A program made the translations under genes and the position numbers. 64,000 nt of DNA, from NCBI GenBank assembly GCA_944387285.1, contig CALXEH010000005.1, positions 1-64,000 on the forward strand, written 5' to 3'. Source of the stretch: an uncultured Oscillospiraceae bacterium (lineage in GTDB: Bacteria > Bacillota > Clostridia > Oscillospirales > Oscillospiraceae). Position 1 is the first letter of the stretch. The number at the start of each line of letters is the position of its first letter. Below, piece by piece: positions 1 through 8,908 of the stretch. The notes beneath the pieces were generated by a model. The model had not been told where the DNA came from, did not search any database, and worked only from the letters and a program-made list of their open reading frames with translations.

Positions 1-557
1 GTGGTCATGCCTGACCACGCTTTACTTATCTCGTCCGTCAGTATCGCGTACTCGCGGCCCTTCTGCACGCCGCGCTTCTGCCACTCATCCGTCAGCTCGT
101 TCCTGATGCGTATCGCCAGCAGCCGCTGGTGCACCCACTCCTCCGAGTAGCCCTTCTTGAGATACGTCTCGAGCGCACGGTCAATGGCCTGCTCCGGGTC
201 TATCGTCTCCTCGATGCGCTCGCGGCCCACCTGCGCCAGCCAGAGCTTGAAGGGCTCGGCCTTCGGCGAGGGTATGGACTGGATGATGCGCAGCAGCTGC
301 TCCGTGTCCGCGACGTCGGTGAGGCGTTTTTTGCCATCGGTGGACTTCAATTTCAACTGTACGATATTTTCGTACAGTTCGACTGCGCCCTCGGATTTGA
401 GCTTGCGTTTCAGGTCGCTCCAATACCTGCGCGGATTCTCGGAGCCGGTCAGCGCCCCGACCACATCCACGACAGAAAAATACCACTCCTCGCGCTCGGC
501 GTCCCAGGCGGAGCGTATGGGCTGGTCCTCAAATAACTGCATCGCGTCGTTGCTCAT
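1..557 (-). CDS. BRO-N / phage antirepressor-like protein (3' end cut by window edge)
   Basis: The frame is open from an ATG at 557 to the window edge, giving 185 visible residues. The first ~110 residues have the look of a BRO-N domain: a short acidic start, then WYFSVVDVVGALT, then an RRYWSDLKRKL block and a LADTEQLLRIIQS-like stretch (here VADTEQLLRI). BRO-N proteins are DNA-binding antirepressors of phages and of DinD-like bacterial genes. The later visible part (ERIEETIDPEQAIDRAL, then a KGYSEEW segment) is typical of the bacterial, non-phage members. A near-consensus promoter lies just upstream. No phage genes are visible beside it, so it could be a domesticated regulator. The family call is by motif recognition; the exact function is unknown. 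Confidence 0.7.
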   Translation of the reverse strand, partial: MSNDAMQLFEDQPIRSAWDAEREEWYFSVVDVVGALTGSENPRRYWSDLKRKLKSEGAVELYENIVQLKLKSTDGKKRLTDVADTEQLLRIIQSIPSPKAEPFKLWLAQVGRERIEETIDPEQAIDRALETYLKKGYSEEWVHQRLLAIRIRNELTDEWQKRGVQKGREYAILTDEISKAWSGMT

Positions 558-584
558 ACTATGTACCCCCAATTAGCTGATTAA

Positions 585-613
585 ATTGTACCACATTTTG
601 CCTCAAAGCTCAA
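585..613 (-). promoter_or_regulatory. Sigma-A-type promoter for the BRO-N gene
   Basis: On the minus strand TTGAGC (613-608) and TACAAT (590-585) are separated by exactly 17 bases. It lies between the AbrB-like gene stop and the BRO-N start, so the BRO-N gene can be transcribed on its own. A GGGGG ribosome-site-like run follows, near 565-570. Confidence 0.6.
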
Positions 614-616
614 CGT

Positions 617-787
617 TTATGTAACTTTTCTGCCCACCTCCTGTATGGCGGCGCAGAAGCGTTCCCACGGGTACAATGTTTTCAATAAGGGGTCGCCCTC
701 GCGGATGCGCATGGTGCGGCGGATCTCTTTGGGGATGACTACACGGCCCAGGTCGTCTATCCGCCTGACTATGCCGGTCGCTTTCAT
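617..787 (-). CDS. Short AbrB/SpoVT-domain DNA-binding protein with atypical tail
   Basis: This is a 56-residue protein. Residues 1-34 are an almost textbook AbrB/SpoVT N-terminal swapped-hairpin domain (GIVRRIDDLGRVVIPKEIRR, then RIREGDPL). In usual relatives the sequence continues as an EIF/EIY beta strand followed by lysine-rich residues; here it changes abruptly to LLKTLYPWERFCAAIQEV and stops. A clean AGGAGG ribosome site sits 9 bases before the ATG, so it looks expressed. It may be a truncated transition-state regulator or the antitoxin-like half of a small regulatory pair with the BRO-N gene 59 bases downstream. I cannot tell decay from specialisation. Confidence 0.75.
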   Translation of the reverse strand: MKATGIVRRIDDLGRVVIPKEIRRTMRIREGDPLLKTLYPWERFCAAIQEVGRKVT

Positions 788-848
788 TTTCTTTTCCTCC
801 TGCCTTTATTTCTTTTCGCAGGAATTAGTATCCGCAGTTTCACTTTGC

Positions 849-878
849 CTATGCGCAGCCCAAAAATTGGAGTGTCAA
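849..878 (-). promoter_or_regulatory. Possible promoter for the AbrB-like gene
   Basis: Minus-strand TTGACA (878-873), an 18-base spacer, then GCATAG (854-849). The -35 is perfect and the -10 is poor. The rest of 788-981 holds nothing else that I can recognise. Confidence 0.35.
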
Positions 879-981
879 GTATGGGCTGCCGGCCGGCGGT
901 CCCTGCGACTATGTCAGCTGCCCGGGAAGCCTTTGGTGCGCACATTTTACGGTGCCACAGCGACGTTCATTCCAACCACAG

Positions 982-3915
982 CTAGGCTTCCGCCGGTCCG
1001 CCGCGGCGTATCTCGTCCGGGGTCCTGTTGCAGGTCAGCCGTGTCACGGTATAGTCTCCGGGAAAATAATCCCGCTTTTCGGCGAAGTGGAACAGCACGC
1101 GGCAGGCGCCGGCGAGGGTCGCCTCCAGCGTGAGCGTTTCGTCCAGGAGATACGCCGGTATGGCCGGGCGCAGGTCCAGCTCGAGCTGGCCGTCCCTCCA
1201 TGTGAAGGGCGCGGGGCCGAAGAACATCAGTTGCCACATCTGCAAGAACTCCGCCGTCGAACCGCTCAGCCTCGCCACGAAACCCCGGCCGTGCAGCCGC
1301 TCGTCGGGGTTCAGGCTGCTGACGATGAAGGAGACGTTCTCCGTCGTACTCCGCCCGTACACGGTCTCGTCCAGAAACGGCACGCCGCAGCTGCGGAACT
1401 CCCGGAAAAACTCCGCGTACAGCCCGCCCTTGAGCAGCTCTAGCAGGTATTTATACTCCATGTGCAGCCAGATCGAGCCGTTCTCAAGCCAGCCCGGAGT
1501 GAAAGCCGCCGCCCTGCCCAGCTCTAGCTGCGAGCGGTCGAGCGCCTCGTTCACCCTGTACATGCCCAGCCTGGCATCGTACAGGGCGCTGCTTTTGACC
1601 TTTTCATAGATCCCTAGCCGCGAGGCGGGGCCGCTTTGCAGCTTCAGGTCGTGCACCGGGCCCTCAAGAAACAGCGGGAGCGCGTTCTGCCTGAAGCTCA
1701 CAGGTTCGATGCCCTCCGCCGTCACGCGCCAGTCCTCGGCCTCGTAGCTGAAGTAGGTCGGCATCAGCCCGTCGGGCCGCCTCGACAGCTCAAGCCTGCG
1801 GGCGAGCAGCTCCGCCCAGTCCGAGAATGTCGCGGCAAGCTCCGCGGCGTCGAGCCGCACCGGCTCCATGGCCTTACCCGCATAGCTCGCCTCCCGGCAG
1901 TCCTCGAGCGCCCCGGAGGCGGCGCGCCAGAAGCCGTACTGTGCGCCCGGGGCCCCGAGGCTCTCACGGTTTTCGTCCACCGCCCGGCTCAGCCGGTCTA
2001 TGAGCCGCGCCTGGCACTCCGGCACGCTCAGCCCTCCCCCTGTGAAGGCCAGCGAGTCCGACACAAAGCGCAGCAGCCGCACGAGCTCGCAGCTCTCGGC
2101 GACGGAGGAGCCGAACAGCCCCGGCAGGCCGTTGAGCGCGTCATACCAGCCCGGCTTGCCGCCCTCCATCTCCACGCCGGCGGCGCAGGGGTCGAGCGCC
2201 GCGAACTTGAGCGCACAGAGCGCCGCCAGCTTCTCAAGGACGCTCGAGCACAGCTGGGCGCCGTCCGCGCCGCACTCCCAGTCCCCGGCCTCGCGCTCCT
2301 CGAGGTAGCGGTACTGCCTCAGCCCCTTTTCCGTCTCCACACAGCGCCGGTGGTGGGGCAGCAGCCTCGCCCTCGACGAGAACCAGCCGACGGGCGTCTC
2401 GCAGAGGAGCTCGCGCCGCCGCTCCGGCCAGATGCGCAGGAAGTCCTCTATGAGGTCGAGCGTATAGGTCCAGTGGTCGCTCCAATATCCCTCGCCGAAG
2501 ACCGCGTTCACGCGCTTCTCCGCGCCGGAGACGAGCTGCTCAAAGCGCCCGTCCCGGCCCTCGGCGGGCAGGGAATTCCAGAGCTCGCCCGGGCTCTGCT
2601 CCTTCCCGTCCACGACGAGGGTCTCTGGGTTTATCTGCAGCGGGTTGTAGCCGTCCAGCTGTATGAGCGAGCAGAAGGTCCTGACGTTGTCCTTTTCCAC
2701 GAAGGGCGAGTAGGACACGTCGCAGCGCCGGTTCTGATTCACATCCCGGAAGTTGCCGTTGCCCTGCGAGAAGGGCTCGGGCGCGAGGTAGAAGTAGTTG
2801 TAGTCCCGCTCGAGGTCGCCGTGCTTGCGCGTGAAGGGGTGGAGCACCTGAGAGCCAAGCTTCACCGGCCAGCCGCCGCGCAGGCAGTTGTCCAGGAAGC
2901 TCTGGCGGCAATAGGCGTCGAAGGCCGGGTCAGCGGTCCTGGTACCGGCCCTGTCCGTCAGTTCGAGCGCAAGCGCCTCGGCCCGCTCGAGCCTTTCTGC
3001 GAACCAGTCCGGGCCGAAGTCCGCCGTTATGAAGGCATCTAGGGCGCTGTCGCTCTCCGCGTGGCCGATGAGCGTGAAGATGCAGGCGCTCCCGCCCGGC
3101 TCAAGCCGCCTCGTCAGGCCCGAGAAGAAGCAGGGGAAGGTGTTCTGCACCGCCTGCACGGAATCGGCGAGCTCCGCCGGGCTCTTTTCGAGGAAGCCGA
3201 GCGGCCTTCTGAGCGCCGTATCGAAGCCGAACACCGTCTCGGGGTCCGCGACGGCGGGCAGCCTCTCGCCCCGGTCATCGACGGAGAGGGCGAAGGCACA
3301 GCCGGAGACCGAGGTCACGCGGGCGCTGTCCTCCATGCTGACCCGGACGCGGTAGCGCGGGACGCCGCTGCCCAGCCTCTGCGTCTCCATCCACGCCCGG
3401 CCGGTCTGCACCATGTTCTTGAGCACCCAGTCGCTGACCCCATAGGGCACCAGCGCCGGCATGCCGTCGAGCGCTTGCAGCTTCACGGCCCTGCCCGTCA
3501 TATTCGTCAGCCTCAGCCTGCGCACGAGCGCGCCGACGGGCGCGTCAGGCAGGATGAAATAGCGCGCCTGCGCCTCAAGGCCGTGGTCCAGGCAGGAGAT
3601 GCCCAGGCTGTTCAGCCCGAGGTACATTTCCATATGCTCCGAATCCGCCGAAAACAGCTCGAAGGCCTCCCCGTCCAGCTTCACAAAGCTGCGGAAGCCG
3701 CGCGTCTCGACCTGCTGGTACGAGCTGTGCGCGGGCGCGAACTCCATGATCGCGTGGTCCTTGTCGCTCGTCCCGAAGCTTGCGACGCACTGGCCCCGGT
3801 TCACAAAGAAGCACCAGGCAGGCGTGCCGTACAGCCCCGCTATCCCCGGCAGAAAGTCCGAGAACGCGGGTTTTTTGTTGTAGTCGCGTATTATCGCGGT
3901 GAAGCTGCCGTCCAT
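982..3915 (-). CDS. Large GH161/GH94-like glucan phosphorylase
   Basis: A 977-residue cytoplasmic protein with no signal peptide. It has the layout of the inverting disaccharide/oligosaccharide phosphorylase clan: an N-terminal beta-sandwich carrying WCFFVNRG and HSSYQQVETRGF, then an (alpha/alpha)6 region with RKHGDLERDYNYF, GNGNFRDVNQNRRCDV (about residues 365-405) and YWSDHWTYTLDLIEDFL (about 475). Proteins of this pattern are often labelled 'cellobiose phosphorylase'. The length and the FRDVNQNRR motif fit the GH161 beta-1,3-glucan phosphorylase family better than classical GH94, but I cannot run the profile search. It begins one base after the upstream GH94-type gene ends, so it is the last gene of the sensor-regulator-GH17-GH94 operon. 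The expected reaction is release of glucose-1-phosphate from beta-1,3-oligoglucosides. Confidence 0.75.
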   Translation of the reverse strand: MDGSFTAIIRDYNKKPAFSDFLPGIAGLYGTPAWCFFVNRGQCVASFGTSDKDHAIMEFAPAHSSYQQVETRGFRSFVKLDGEAFELFSADSEHMEMYLGLNSLGISCLDHGLEAQARYFILPDAPVGALVRRLRLTNMTGRAVKLQALDGMPALVPYGVSDWVLKNMVQTGRAWMETQRLGSGVPRYRVRVSMEDSARVTSVSGCAFALSVDDRGERLPAVADPETVFGFDTALRRPLGFLEKSPAELADSVQAVQNTFPCFFSGLTRRLEPGGSACIFTLIGHAESDSALDAFITADFGPDWFAERLERAEALALELTDRAGTRTADPAFDAYCRQSFLDNCLRGGWPVKLGSQVLHPFTRKHGDLERDYNYFYLAPEPFSQGNGNFRDVNQNRRCDVSYSPFVEKDNVRTFCSLIQLDGYNPLQINPETLVVDGKEQSPGELWNSLPAEGRDGRFEQLVSGAEKRVNAVFGEGYWSDHWTYTLDLIEDFLRIWPERRRELLCETPVGWFSSRARLLPHHRRCVETEKGLRQYRYLEEREAGDWECGADGAQLCSSVLEKLAALCALKFAALDPCAAGVEMEGGKPGWYDALNGLPGLFGSSVAESCELVRLLRFVSDSLAFTGGGLSVPECQARLIDRLSRAVDENRESLGAPGAQYGFWRAASGALEDCREASYAGKAMEPVRLDAAELAATFSDWAELLARRLELSRRPDGLMPTYFSYEAEDWRVTAEGIEPVSFRQNALPLFLEGPVHDLKLQSGPASRLGIYEKVKSSALYDARLGMYRVNEALDRSQLELGRAAAFTPGWLENGSIWLHMEYKYLLELLKGGLYAEFFREFRSCGVPFLDETVYGRSTTENVSFIVSSLNPDERLHGRGFVARLSGSTAEFLQMWQLMFFGPAPFTWRDGQLELDLRPAIPAYLLDETLTLEATLAGACRVLFHFAEKRDYFPGDYTVTRLTCNRTPDEIRRGGPAEA

Positions 3916-3916
3916 C

Positions 3917-6502
3917 TCATTTCTCCTTTAAAAATACCTCCAGCCGGTGCTCGCTGCCCGGCGCGGCCTCCTCCATGAACCTGCGCGGCACGCTGTTCCC
4001 GGGCAGGGTCGTCCCGTCCAGCACGAGCTGCGGCCTGTACTGCCCGTAGTCCAGCCCGAGCGGGTCAAAATAGCTGACGGTCCATGAGAGCCCGCCGAAG
4101 CGCAGCCTGACCGAGGCCGTCTTGTTTCTGTCGAACTGTCCCGCGAGCAGCTTCGGCTCTATGCACATCGCGCCCAGCCTGCCGCGTATGCCGTACATCT
4201 GCCCTACCACGGTGCGGAGCGTCCAGGCCCCGGCGCCGGTGAGATAGTGGTACACGCCCCGGCCGTCCGGCTCAAAATACTCCGGTATCCCGGGGTATAT
4301 CCTGCTCTTCTCAAAGTCCAGGGCCTGCCCGAAGAGCGCGGTGAGCGCCTCGAAGCCCTCGCGCACAAAGCCGCGCTCATAGAGCGCGCAGGCGTACATG
4401 ACCGCCATGTGGCTGAACACCGCCCCGTTTTCCTTGGTGCCGTAGGCAAAGGCGAACATCCGCCCGAGGCGGTTCGGCCTGTCGCCGAAGTCCGTATTCA
4501 GCCGGTAGCCGCCGCAGTCCCCGTCGAAGAGCAGCCGCCTCGCCGCGCGGACGAGCTGCGCGGCCTGCGCGTCGTCCGCGACGCCGGACATGAGCGCGAA
4601 GACCTGGCCCGTCAGCATCATCCGCTCGCGGCCGGGTCCGGCGCACTCCGCCCTCTCCCCGGCCTCGTCGTAATAGCTGTTGAACCAGCCGTCCTCCCCA
4701 GCCTGCAGCCACTCCTGAGCCCTCAGCCTCGCGCCGAGCTTCCCGGCCTCGCGCCGGAGCGCAGCGGAGATGCCGCGGGTCTGAAAGCTCTCCCGCTCCG
4801 TGCCCGCGCCGGAGGCGCAGGCGCGGCAGTAGTCCCCGAGCCGGGCGTCTTCCTCCAGCAGCATCCCGACGCGGCGCGGGAGCGCGAGGGCCGTGACGCC
4901 CCGCTCCGACAGGGCGTCCAGCATGTCTGAGAGCCGCTCAAGGCTCAGGCAGTAGGCAAAAGAAAAGGCTACGCTCTCGCCGCGCGTCGGGGCCATGTCG
5001 AGCGCGTCGTTCCAGTCCGCACCGCGCAGGCGCAGGGCCCCGTGCCCGCCCGTCTCGCGCACCGCCGCGAGCTGGCTTATGATGAGGTGCTCCGCCACGG
5101 TGCCGGGCGCCTCCTTCACCGGCTCGGGCAGCCGCCGCGTGCCGCGCATGACGAGGCCGTCCGAAAAATACGGCACTTCCTCGAGCAGGAGGGGCAGGTC
5201 GCCCGTCCTGTCTATGTACTCGCAGATCGTCAGCACCGGCCAGAAGGCGTGGTCCATCCAGACCCGGACGATGTCATTCCTGTCCGCCCGGAACTCTCCG
5301 GGGCGCTCGCCGATGATGGTGGCGTTGGTGCCGTCCGTCCGCATGCCGCCGCAGTAGGCGGCCAGCTGTGAGCGCAGGCCGTCCTCGCCCGAGAGCAGCA
5401 GGCCGAGGCTGTCCTGCCAGAGGTCGCGCCAGCCGCGGCCTCCCCTGCCGTAGTCGTGGTGGGGCAGGAAGGAGCAGCCAAAGATGCGCCGTAGCACCGG
5501 CTGCACGCCCACCCAGCGCAGGAGCAGGTCGAACTCGCGCCTGCCGCTCTCAAAGCGCAGGGGCGCCGCCTCGTTCCACCAGCGCCTCGTCTCGTCCAGC
5601 GAGCGCGAGAGCTCCTCGACAGAGGGCAGTACGGGCTCCGCCCCGTCCCGCGCCAGGCCGATGAGCAGCCAGAACTCCGCCTCCTCGCCCGGCTGCAGCG
5701 CGACCGGCGCGAACCTCAGCGCGCCCACGGTCTCGCGGCCCTCGAGCCTCGCGTCGGGGCGGTGTCCGGCGCGCTCCTTCACCACCCACTCGGGCCAGAG
5801 CAGGCTGCCGCCCTCGCCGGTATACTCGAGCCTGTCCAGGCAGAACTCCCGCGGCGGCGCGCCGGTGCCGTCCATGCCCAGGACGAAAAAGCTGTCCGAG
5901 TTCGGCCGGTGCCCGCGCTCGTCGAAGGACCAGGCCGGCCTGAGCACCACGCCGTTTTCCGTGCTCCACGCCCGGTGCAGCAGCGAGGTCACATGCCGGT
6001 GGTCGCGCAGGTTGTCCGCGCTCCTTCCGTAGAGCGGCACCGCCGCCGTCGGCGTGAAGCAGACCGGCTCCGTCCCTCTGTTCCTTATTACGAAATGCGT
6101 GATCTCCGCAAGCGGCATCGACGGCGCTATCCAGCTCGTCACCCGGCTCTCGAGCGGGAAGGCCGCGTCTGATACCCTCAGCCGGTGCCACAGCAGCCCC
6201 GCCTCGACCATCAGCTCCGCGGGCTCGGCCAGCCGCCGCGCGTCGTGGCCCGTCATGGAGCGGCAGCGCCCGTCAGCGAGCCTGCACCAGAAATTGCGGC
6301 TCTCCACGCAGTCCTCGAGGTCCTGCACGCTCGCCGGGCGCAGGACAAAGCCCTCCTGTCCCAGCTTGCAGTCCCCGCCCAGCCTCGGCGTCACGCTGGA
6401 CTTCAGCCCGCCCTCGGCGCAGAGCGGAAAATACAGGCCCGAGACGCGCTCCGCGTGCCCGAGCCTGAAATCCCCGTCGCTTCCCACAAAGCTCAAAGCC
6501 AT
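3917..6502 (-). CDS. GH94-type phosphorylase (laminaribiose/cellobiose phosphorylase-like)
   Basis: An 861-residue cytoplasmic enzyme. I place the start at the ATG at 6502, which overlaps the GH17 gene by 10 bases and follows a GAGGAA-type ribosome site. The open frame continues further upstream, but that part is out of frame inside the GH17 gene and has no protein-like character. The GH94 catalytic signature RGADWNDALD lies near residue 495, where the general-acid Asp of GH94 enzymes is expected. YGRGGRGWRDLWQDSL (about 345) and NATIIGERPGEFR are further family-type blocks. The family phosphorolyses beta-glucosidic bonds to sugar-1-phosphate. The neighbouring GH16, GH17 and GH161-like genes suggest laminaribiose or short beta-1,3-glucans as substrate, but cellobiose cannot be excluded. 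Confidence 0.82.
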   Translation of the reverse strand: MALSFVGSDGDFRLGHAERVSGLYFPLCAEGGLKSSVTPRLGGDCKLGQEGFVLRPASVQDLEDCVESRNFWCRLADGRCRSMTGHDARRLAEPAELMVEAGLLWHRLRVSDAAFPLESRVTSWIAPSMPLAEITHFVIRNRGTEPVCFTPTAAVPLYGRSADNLRDHRHVTSLLHRAWSTENGVVLRPAWSFDERGHRPNSDSFFVLGMDGTGAPPREFCLDRLEYTGEGGSLLWPEWVVKERAGHRPDARLEGRETVGALRFAPVALQPGEEAEFWLLIGLARDGAEPVLPSVEELSRSLDETRRWWNEAAPLRFESGRREFDLLLRWVGVQPVLRRIFGCSFLPHHDYGRGGRGWRDLWQDSLGLLLSGEDGLRSQLAAYCGGMRTDGTNATIIGERPGEFRADRNDIVRVWMDHAFWPVLTICEYIDRTGDLPLLLEEVPYFSDGLVMRGTRRLPEPVKEAPGTVAEHLIISQLAAVRETGGHGALRLRGADWNDALDMAPTRGESVAFSFAYCLSLERLSDMLDALSERGVTALALPRRVGMLLEEDARLGDYCRACASGAGTERESFQTRGISAALRREAGKLGARLRAQEWLQAGEDGWFNSYYDEAGERAECAGPGRERMMLTGQVFALMSGVADDAQAAQLVRAARRLLFDGDCGGYRLNTDFGDRPNRLGRMFAFAYGTKENGAVFSHMAVMYACALYERGFVREGFEALTALFGQALDFEKSRIYPGIPEYFEPDGRGVYHYLTGAGAWTLRTVVGQMYGIRGRLGAMCIEPKLLAGQFDRNKTASVRLRFGGLSWTVSYFDPLGLDYGQYRPQLVLDGTTLPGNSVPRRFMEEAAPGSEHRLEVFLKEK

Positions 6503-7410
6503 TTCCTCATCTCCCCGACAACAGTTTTCCCGCGCCTGTCCTCCCGGAACAGGCCCCAGTGCTTCTCCGGCTCGCCCGCCGACGCGCCGCCCTTCCACGG
6601 CTCGTCGAAGGCCTCGAAGATGAAGCACGGCAGGCCCGCGTTCCTCATCCAGCCCAGCGCGGCCTTCAGGTACTCCGCCTGCGAGGCCTCGGACGCCTCC
6701 TGCGTCAGCATCTGCGGGCTGTCCGACTCCGTCGCCCAGCCGAATTCGGTGACGACCAGCCTCCTGCCCGGCAGCGCCGCCGACACCCGCGCAAGGTCGC
6801 GCTCCATGTGCCCGACCGCCTCGCGCAGCGGCACCCGGTTCCACTGCGGGTAGCTGTGCACGCCCAGGAAATCCAGCTCAGAGGCCAGCTCCGCCAGCCC
6901 CGGCCACTCCCACGCGCCCTCGCAGTAGCCCACGGGCAGGCCCGAGCCGGCCTTCAGCCTGCGCGCGAAGGCGCACAGGCGCTCCCCGGCCACGAGGTCC
7001 GCGCCCCATGACGGCCTGTTCTCGTTGCCCACGGAGAGGGCCAGCATGTGCTTCTCATACTTTCGGGCCAGCTCCAACAGCCGCCCGAGCTGTGCGTCGT
7101 TCCGCCTCGCGTTTTCGGCGTACCGCTCCGCGGCCAGCGGCCCGGGCGTCCACGGGCAGCCGGGGTTGTGGTACTCCGCGGCGGGGTCGATGCCGAGCAT
7201 AACTTTGAGAGGCAGGCCCTTTGCGGCTATGAGCTCCAGCACCGTCTCCGCGTGGAGATTCGGCTCGTACATCCTCAGCCGCCGGAAGCCCAGGTCTGCA
7301 AGCAGCCCGAGGTCCTCCAGCACCTGCTCTTTTGTCGGGAACACGCCGTTTACCGGACTCTGGCCCCGCCTGAAGCCCGAGTAGCACACGCCCGGGAGGG
7401 CTTCCTTCAT
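6493..7410 (-). CDS. GH17-like glucan endo-1,3-beta-glucosidase, cytoplasmic
   Basis: A 305-residue (beta/alpha)8-barrel-type protein. VGNENRPSW near residue 128 fits the GH17 acid/base (the Glu of the GNE motif), and VTEFGWATES near residue 230 fits the nucleophile (E-x-GW). The start GVCYSGFRRGQSP resembles the first barrel strand of GH17 enzymes (GVNYG-type), and LGVHSYPQWN is a typical barrel motif. There is no signal peptide, so it should act on imported oligosaccharides. The ATG abuts the stop codon of the upstream response-regulator gene with no gap, which implies translational coupling. GH17 enzymes usually hydrolyse, or transfer, beta-1,3-glucan chains. Confidence 0.75.
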   Translation of the reverse strand: MKEALPGVCYSGFRRGQSPVNGVFPTKEQVLEDLGLLADLGFRRLRMYEPNLHAETVLELIAAKGLPLKVMLGIDPAAEYHNPGCPWTPGPLAAERYAENARRNDAQLGRLLELARKYEKHMLALSVGNENRPSWGADLVAGERLCAFARRLKAGSGLPVGYCEGAWEWPGLAELASELDFLGVHSYPQWNRVPLREAVGHMERDLARVSAALPGRRLVVTEFGWATESDSPQMLTQEASEASQAEYLKAALGWMRNAGLPCFIFEAFDEPWKGGASAGEPEKHWGLFREDRRGKTVVGEMRKWL

Positions 7411-8907
7411 CTAATCCTTCCTCCTGTACTGTTTCTGCTGGTACTCCGCCGGGGTCATGCCCGCAGAGTCCTTGAACGCCCGGTAAAAGCTCTTGTAGCT
7501 GTCGTAGCCCACGCGCTCGGCCACCTCGGAGATGCGTATATCCGGCTGGCGCAGGAGCTTTTTCGCCGCGTCGAGCCTTATGTCGCGCAGGTATTCCGAA
7601 AAGGTCCGGCCCGTCTGCTTTTTGAACAGGTTTGAAAAATAGGCGTAGTTGAGCGACACCTCGTTCGACACCACCGCGAGGGTTATGGGCCGCATGTAGT
7701 TGGCCCGTATGTAGGCCTCAGCCCGGTCTATGGCGAGGCTGTCCCGGCCCGAGCCCTGGTCCCGCGCCGCACGGTGCAGCCTCAGCAGCTGGTCGTTTGC
7801 AAACAGCAGGTATTCGCGCATCGTCTCGAACTCGAGCGGCATGTGCACCGGTTCAAGCTCCGCGCCGCTGTGCAGCTTCTTCTCCATCTTCCTCAGCACG
7901 CGGTAGAGCGTGTCGCACAGCGCCAGCGTATAGCCTATGCCGTAACCCGCGAGCTTTTTGCGCTCGAACAGCCCGGTCAGTGCCCGGCTCAGCTCGCTCT
8001 CCGAGCCTATGCCCACCATGTCCCCGAGGCGCTCGACCTCCGCGTGCGGTATGGTGAAATCCGTGGACAGCTTCGAGACGTCCTCCGCCGTCAGCAGCCG
8101 TTTGCCGGGGTAGAGCAGCCGGTGCACCAGGATATCGCTCGCCTGCCTGTAGGCCTCGCGGAGCCCTTCCGTGCCCCGGACGCCCCGGACGAGCGCCGAT
8201 GTGCACTTGAGATCGGCTATGCCCGTCAGCAGGGTCTCGATATCACAGCACCCGGCGGCCGCCAGCAGCACCAGCTCCTTCGCGCTGCCCATGAGCAGGG
8301 CATTCTCCGGCATTCGGGCCGTCAGCCTGCGCCTGAGCGTCTCGGCCTCGGCCTCGCCGCCCGGAAAGCCTATGAGCAGCAGGTCGCAGTTCCCGGCGAG
8401 GAAGGGGTACCTCCCGGCCATCAGCCGGCAGAGCTCCGCGTTCTCTCCCCCGCCCTGTATGTAGTGCAAAAAGAGCGCGCGGCGCGACTTCTCCGTCCCA
8501 GCCCGGCCGCCGCCACGCTCGGGATCCGTCAGCCTGTCCGCCCTCACCTGCTCGACCGCCCTGAAAAGCTCCGCCCTGTCGATGGGCTTGAGCAGATAGG
8601 CCCTGGCCCCGTACTCTATGGCCTTCTGGGCGTACTTGAACTCGTCGTAGCCGCTGACCACTATGACCGCTGTCTGCGGCCAGAGCCTCCGGCAGCGCTC
8701 CATGAGCGCGATGCCGTCCATGTCCGGCATGCGGATATCCGTGACGAGCAGGTCCGCCGGGGCCCGCTCCATGAGCCGCACGGCCTCCGCCCCGCTCGGT
8801 GCGGTGCGCACCTCCACCGGCTCCTCCCCGGCGGGCAGCTGCTCCAGCATGGCGCGGATGCCCTCGCGTATCATCTCCATGTCGTCCGCCACTATGACCT
8901 TCAGCAT
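7411..8907 (-). CDS. YesN-family response regulator with AraC-type output
   Basis: A 498-residue protein. The receiver domain (residues ~1-125) opens with KVIVADDMEMIREGI and has a phospho-acceptor Asp in LLVTDIRMPDMDG and a Lys in LLKPID. A variable middle region follows. The C-terminal ~100 residues are an AraC/XylS double helix-turn-helix (NEVSLNYAYFSNLFKKQTG and SEVAERVGYDSYKSFYRAFK). I choose the ATG at 8907, not the upstream in-frame ATG, because a GGAGG site lies 8 bases before it and its first residues begin the receiver fold. It starts one base after the kinase stop. It likely activates the sugar-import and glucanase genes around it in response to an extracellular beta-glucan signal. 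Confidence 0.9.
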   Translation of the reverse strand: MLKVIVADDMEMIREGIRAMLEQLPAGEEPVEVRTAPSGAEAVRLMERAPADLLVTDIRMPDMDGIALMERCRRLWPQTAVIVVSGYDEFKYAQKAIEYGARAYLLKPIDRAELFRAVEQVRADRLTDPERGGGRAGTEKSRRALFLHYIQGGGENAELCRLMAGRYPFLAGNCDLLLIGFPGGEAEAETLRRRLTARMPENALLMGSAKELVLLAAAGCCDIETLLTGIADLKCTSALVRGVRGTEGLREAYRQASDILVHRLLYPGKRLLTAEDVSKLSTDFTIPHAEVERLGDMVGIGSESELSRALTGLFERKKLAGYGIGYTLALCDTLYRVLRKMEKKLHSGAELEPVHMPLEFETMREYLLFANDQLLRLHRAARDQGSGRDSLAIDRAEAYIRANYMRPITLAVVSNEVSLNYAYFSNLFKKQTGRTFSEYLRDIRLDAAKKLLRQPDIRISEVAERVGYDSYKSFYRAFKDSAGMTPAEYQQKQYRRKD

Positions 8908-8908
8908 T

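Noticed and set aside
1636-3042. A 468-codon open frame on the plus strand opposite the GH161-like gene
   Set aside because: Its product is rich in Arg, Ala, Gly, Pro and His with no domain. It is the mirror of high third-position GC in the real minus-strand gene.
6503-6844. N-terminal extension of the GH94-type protein
   Set aside because: It lies inside the GH17 gene in another frame and is Gly/Ala/Arg-rich. The ATG at 6502 has a ribosome site and starts the conserved sequence.
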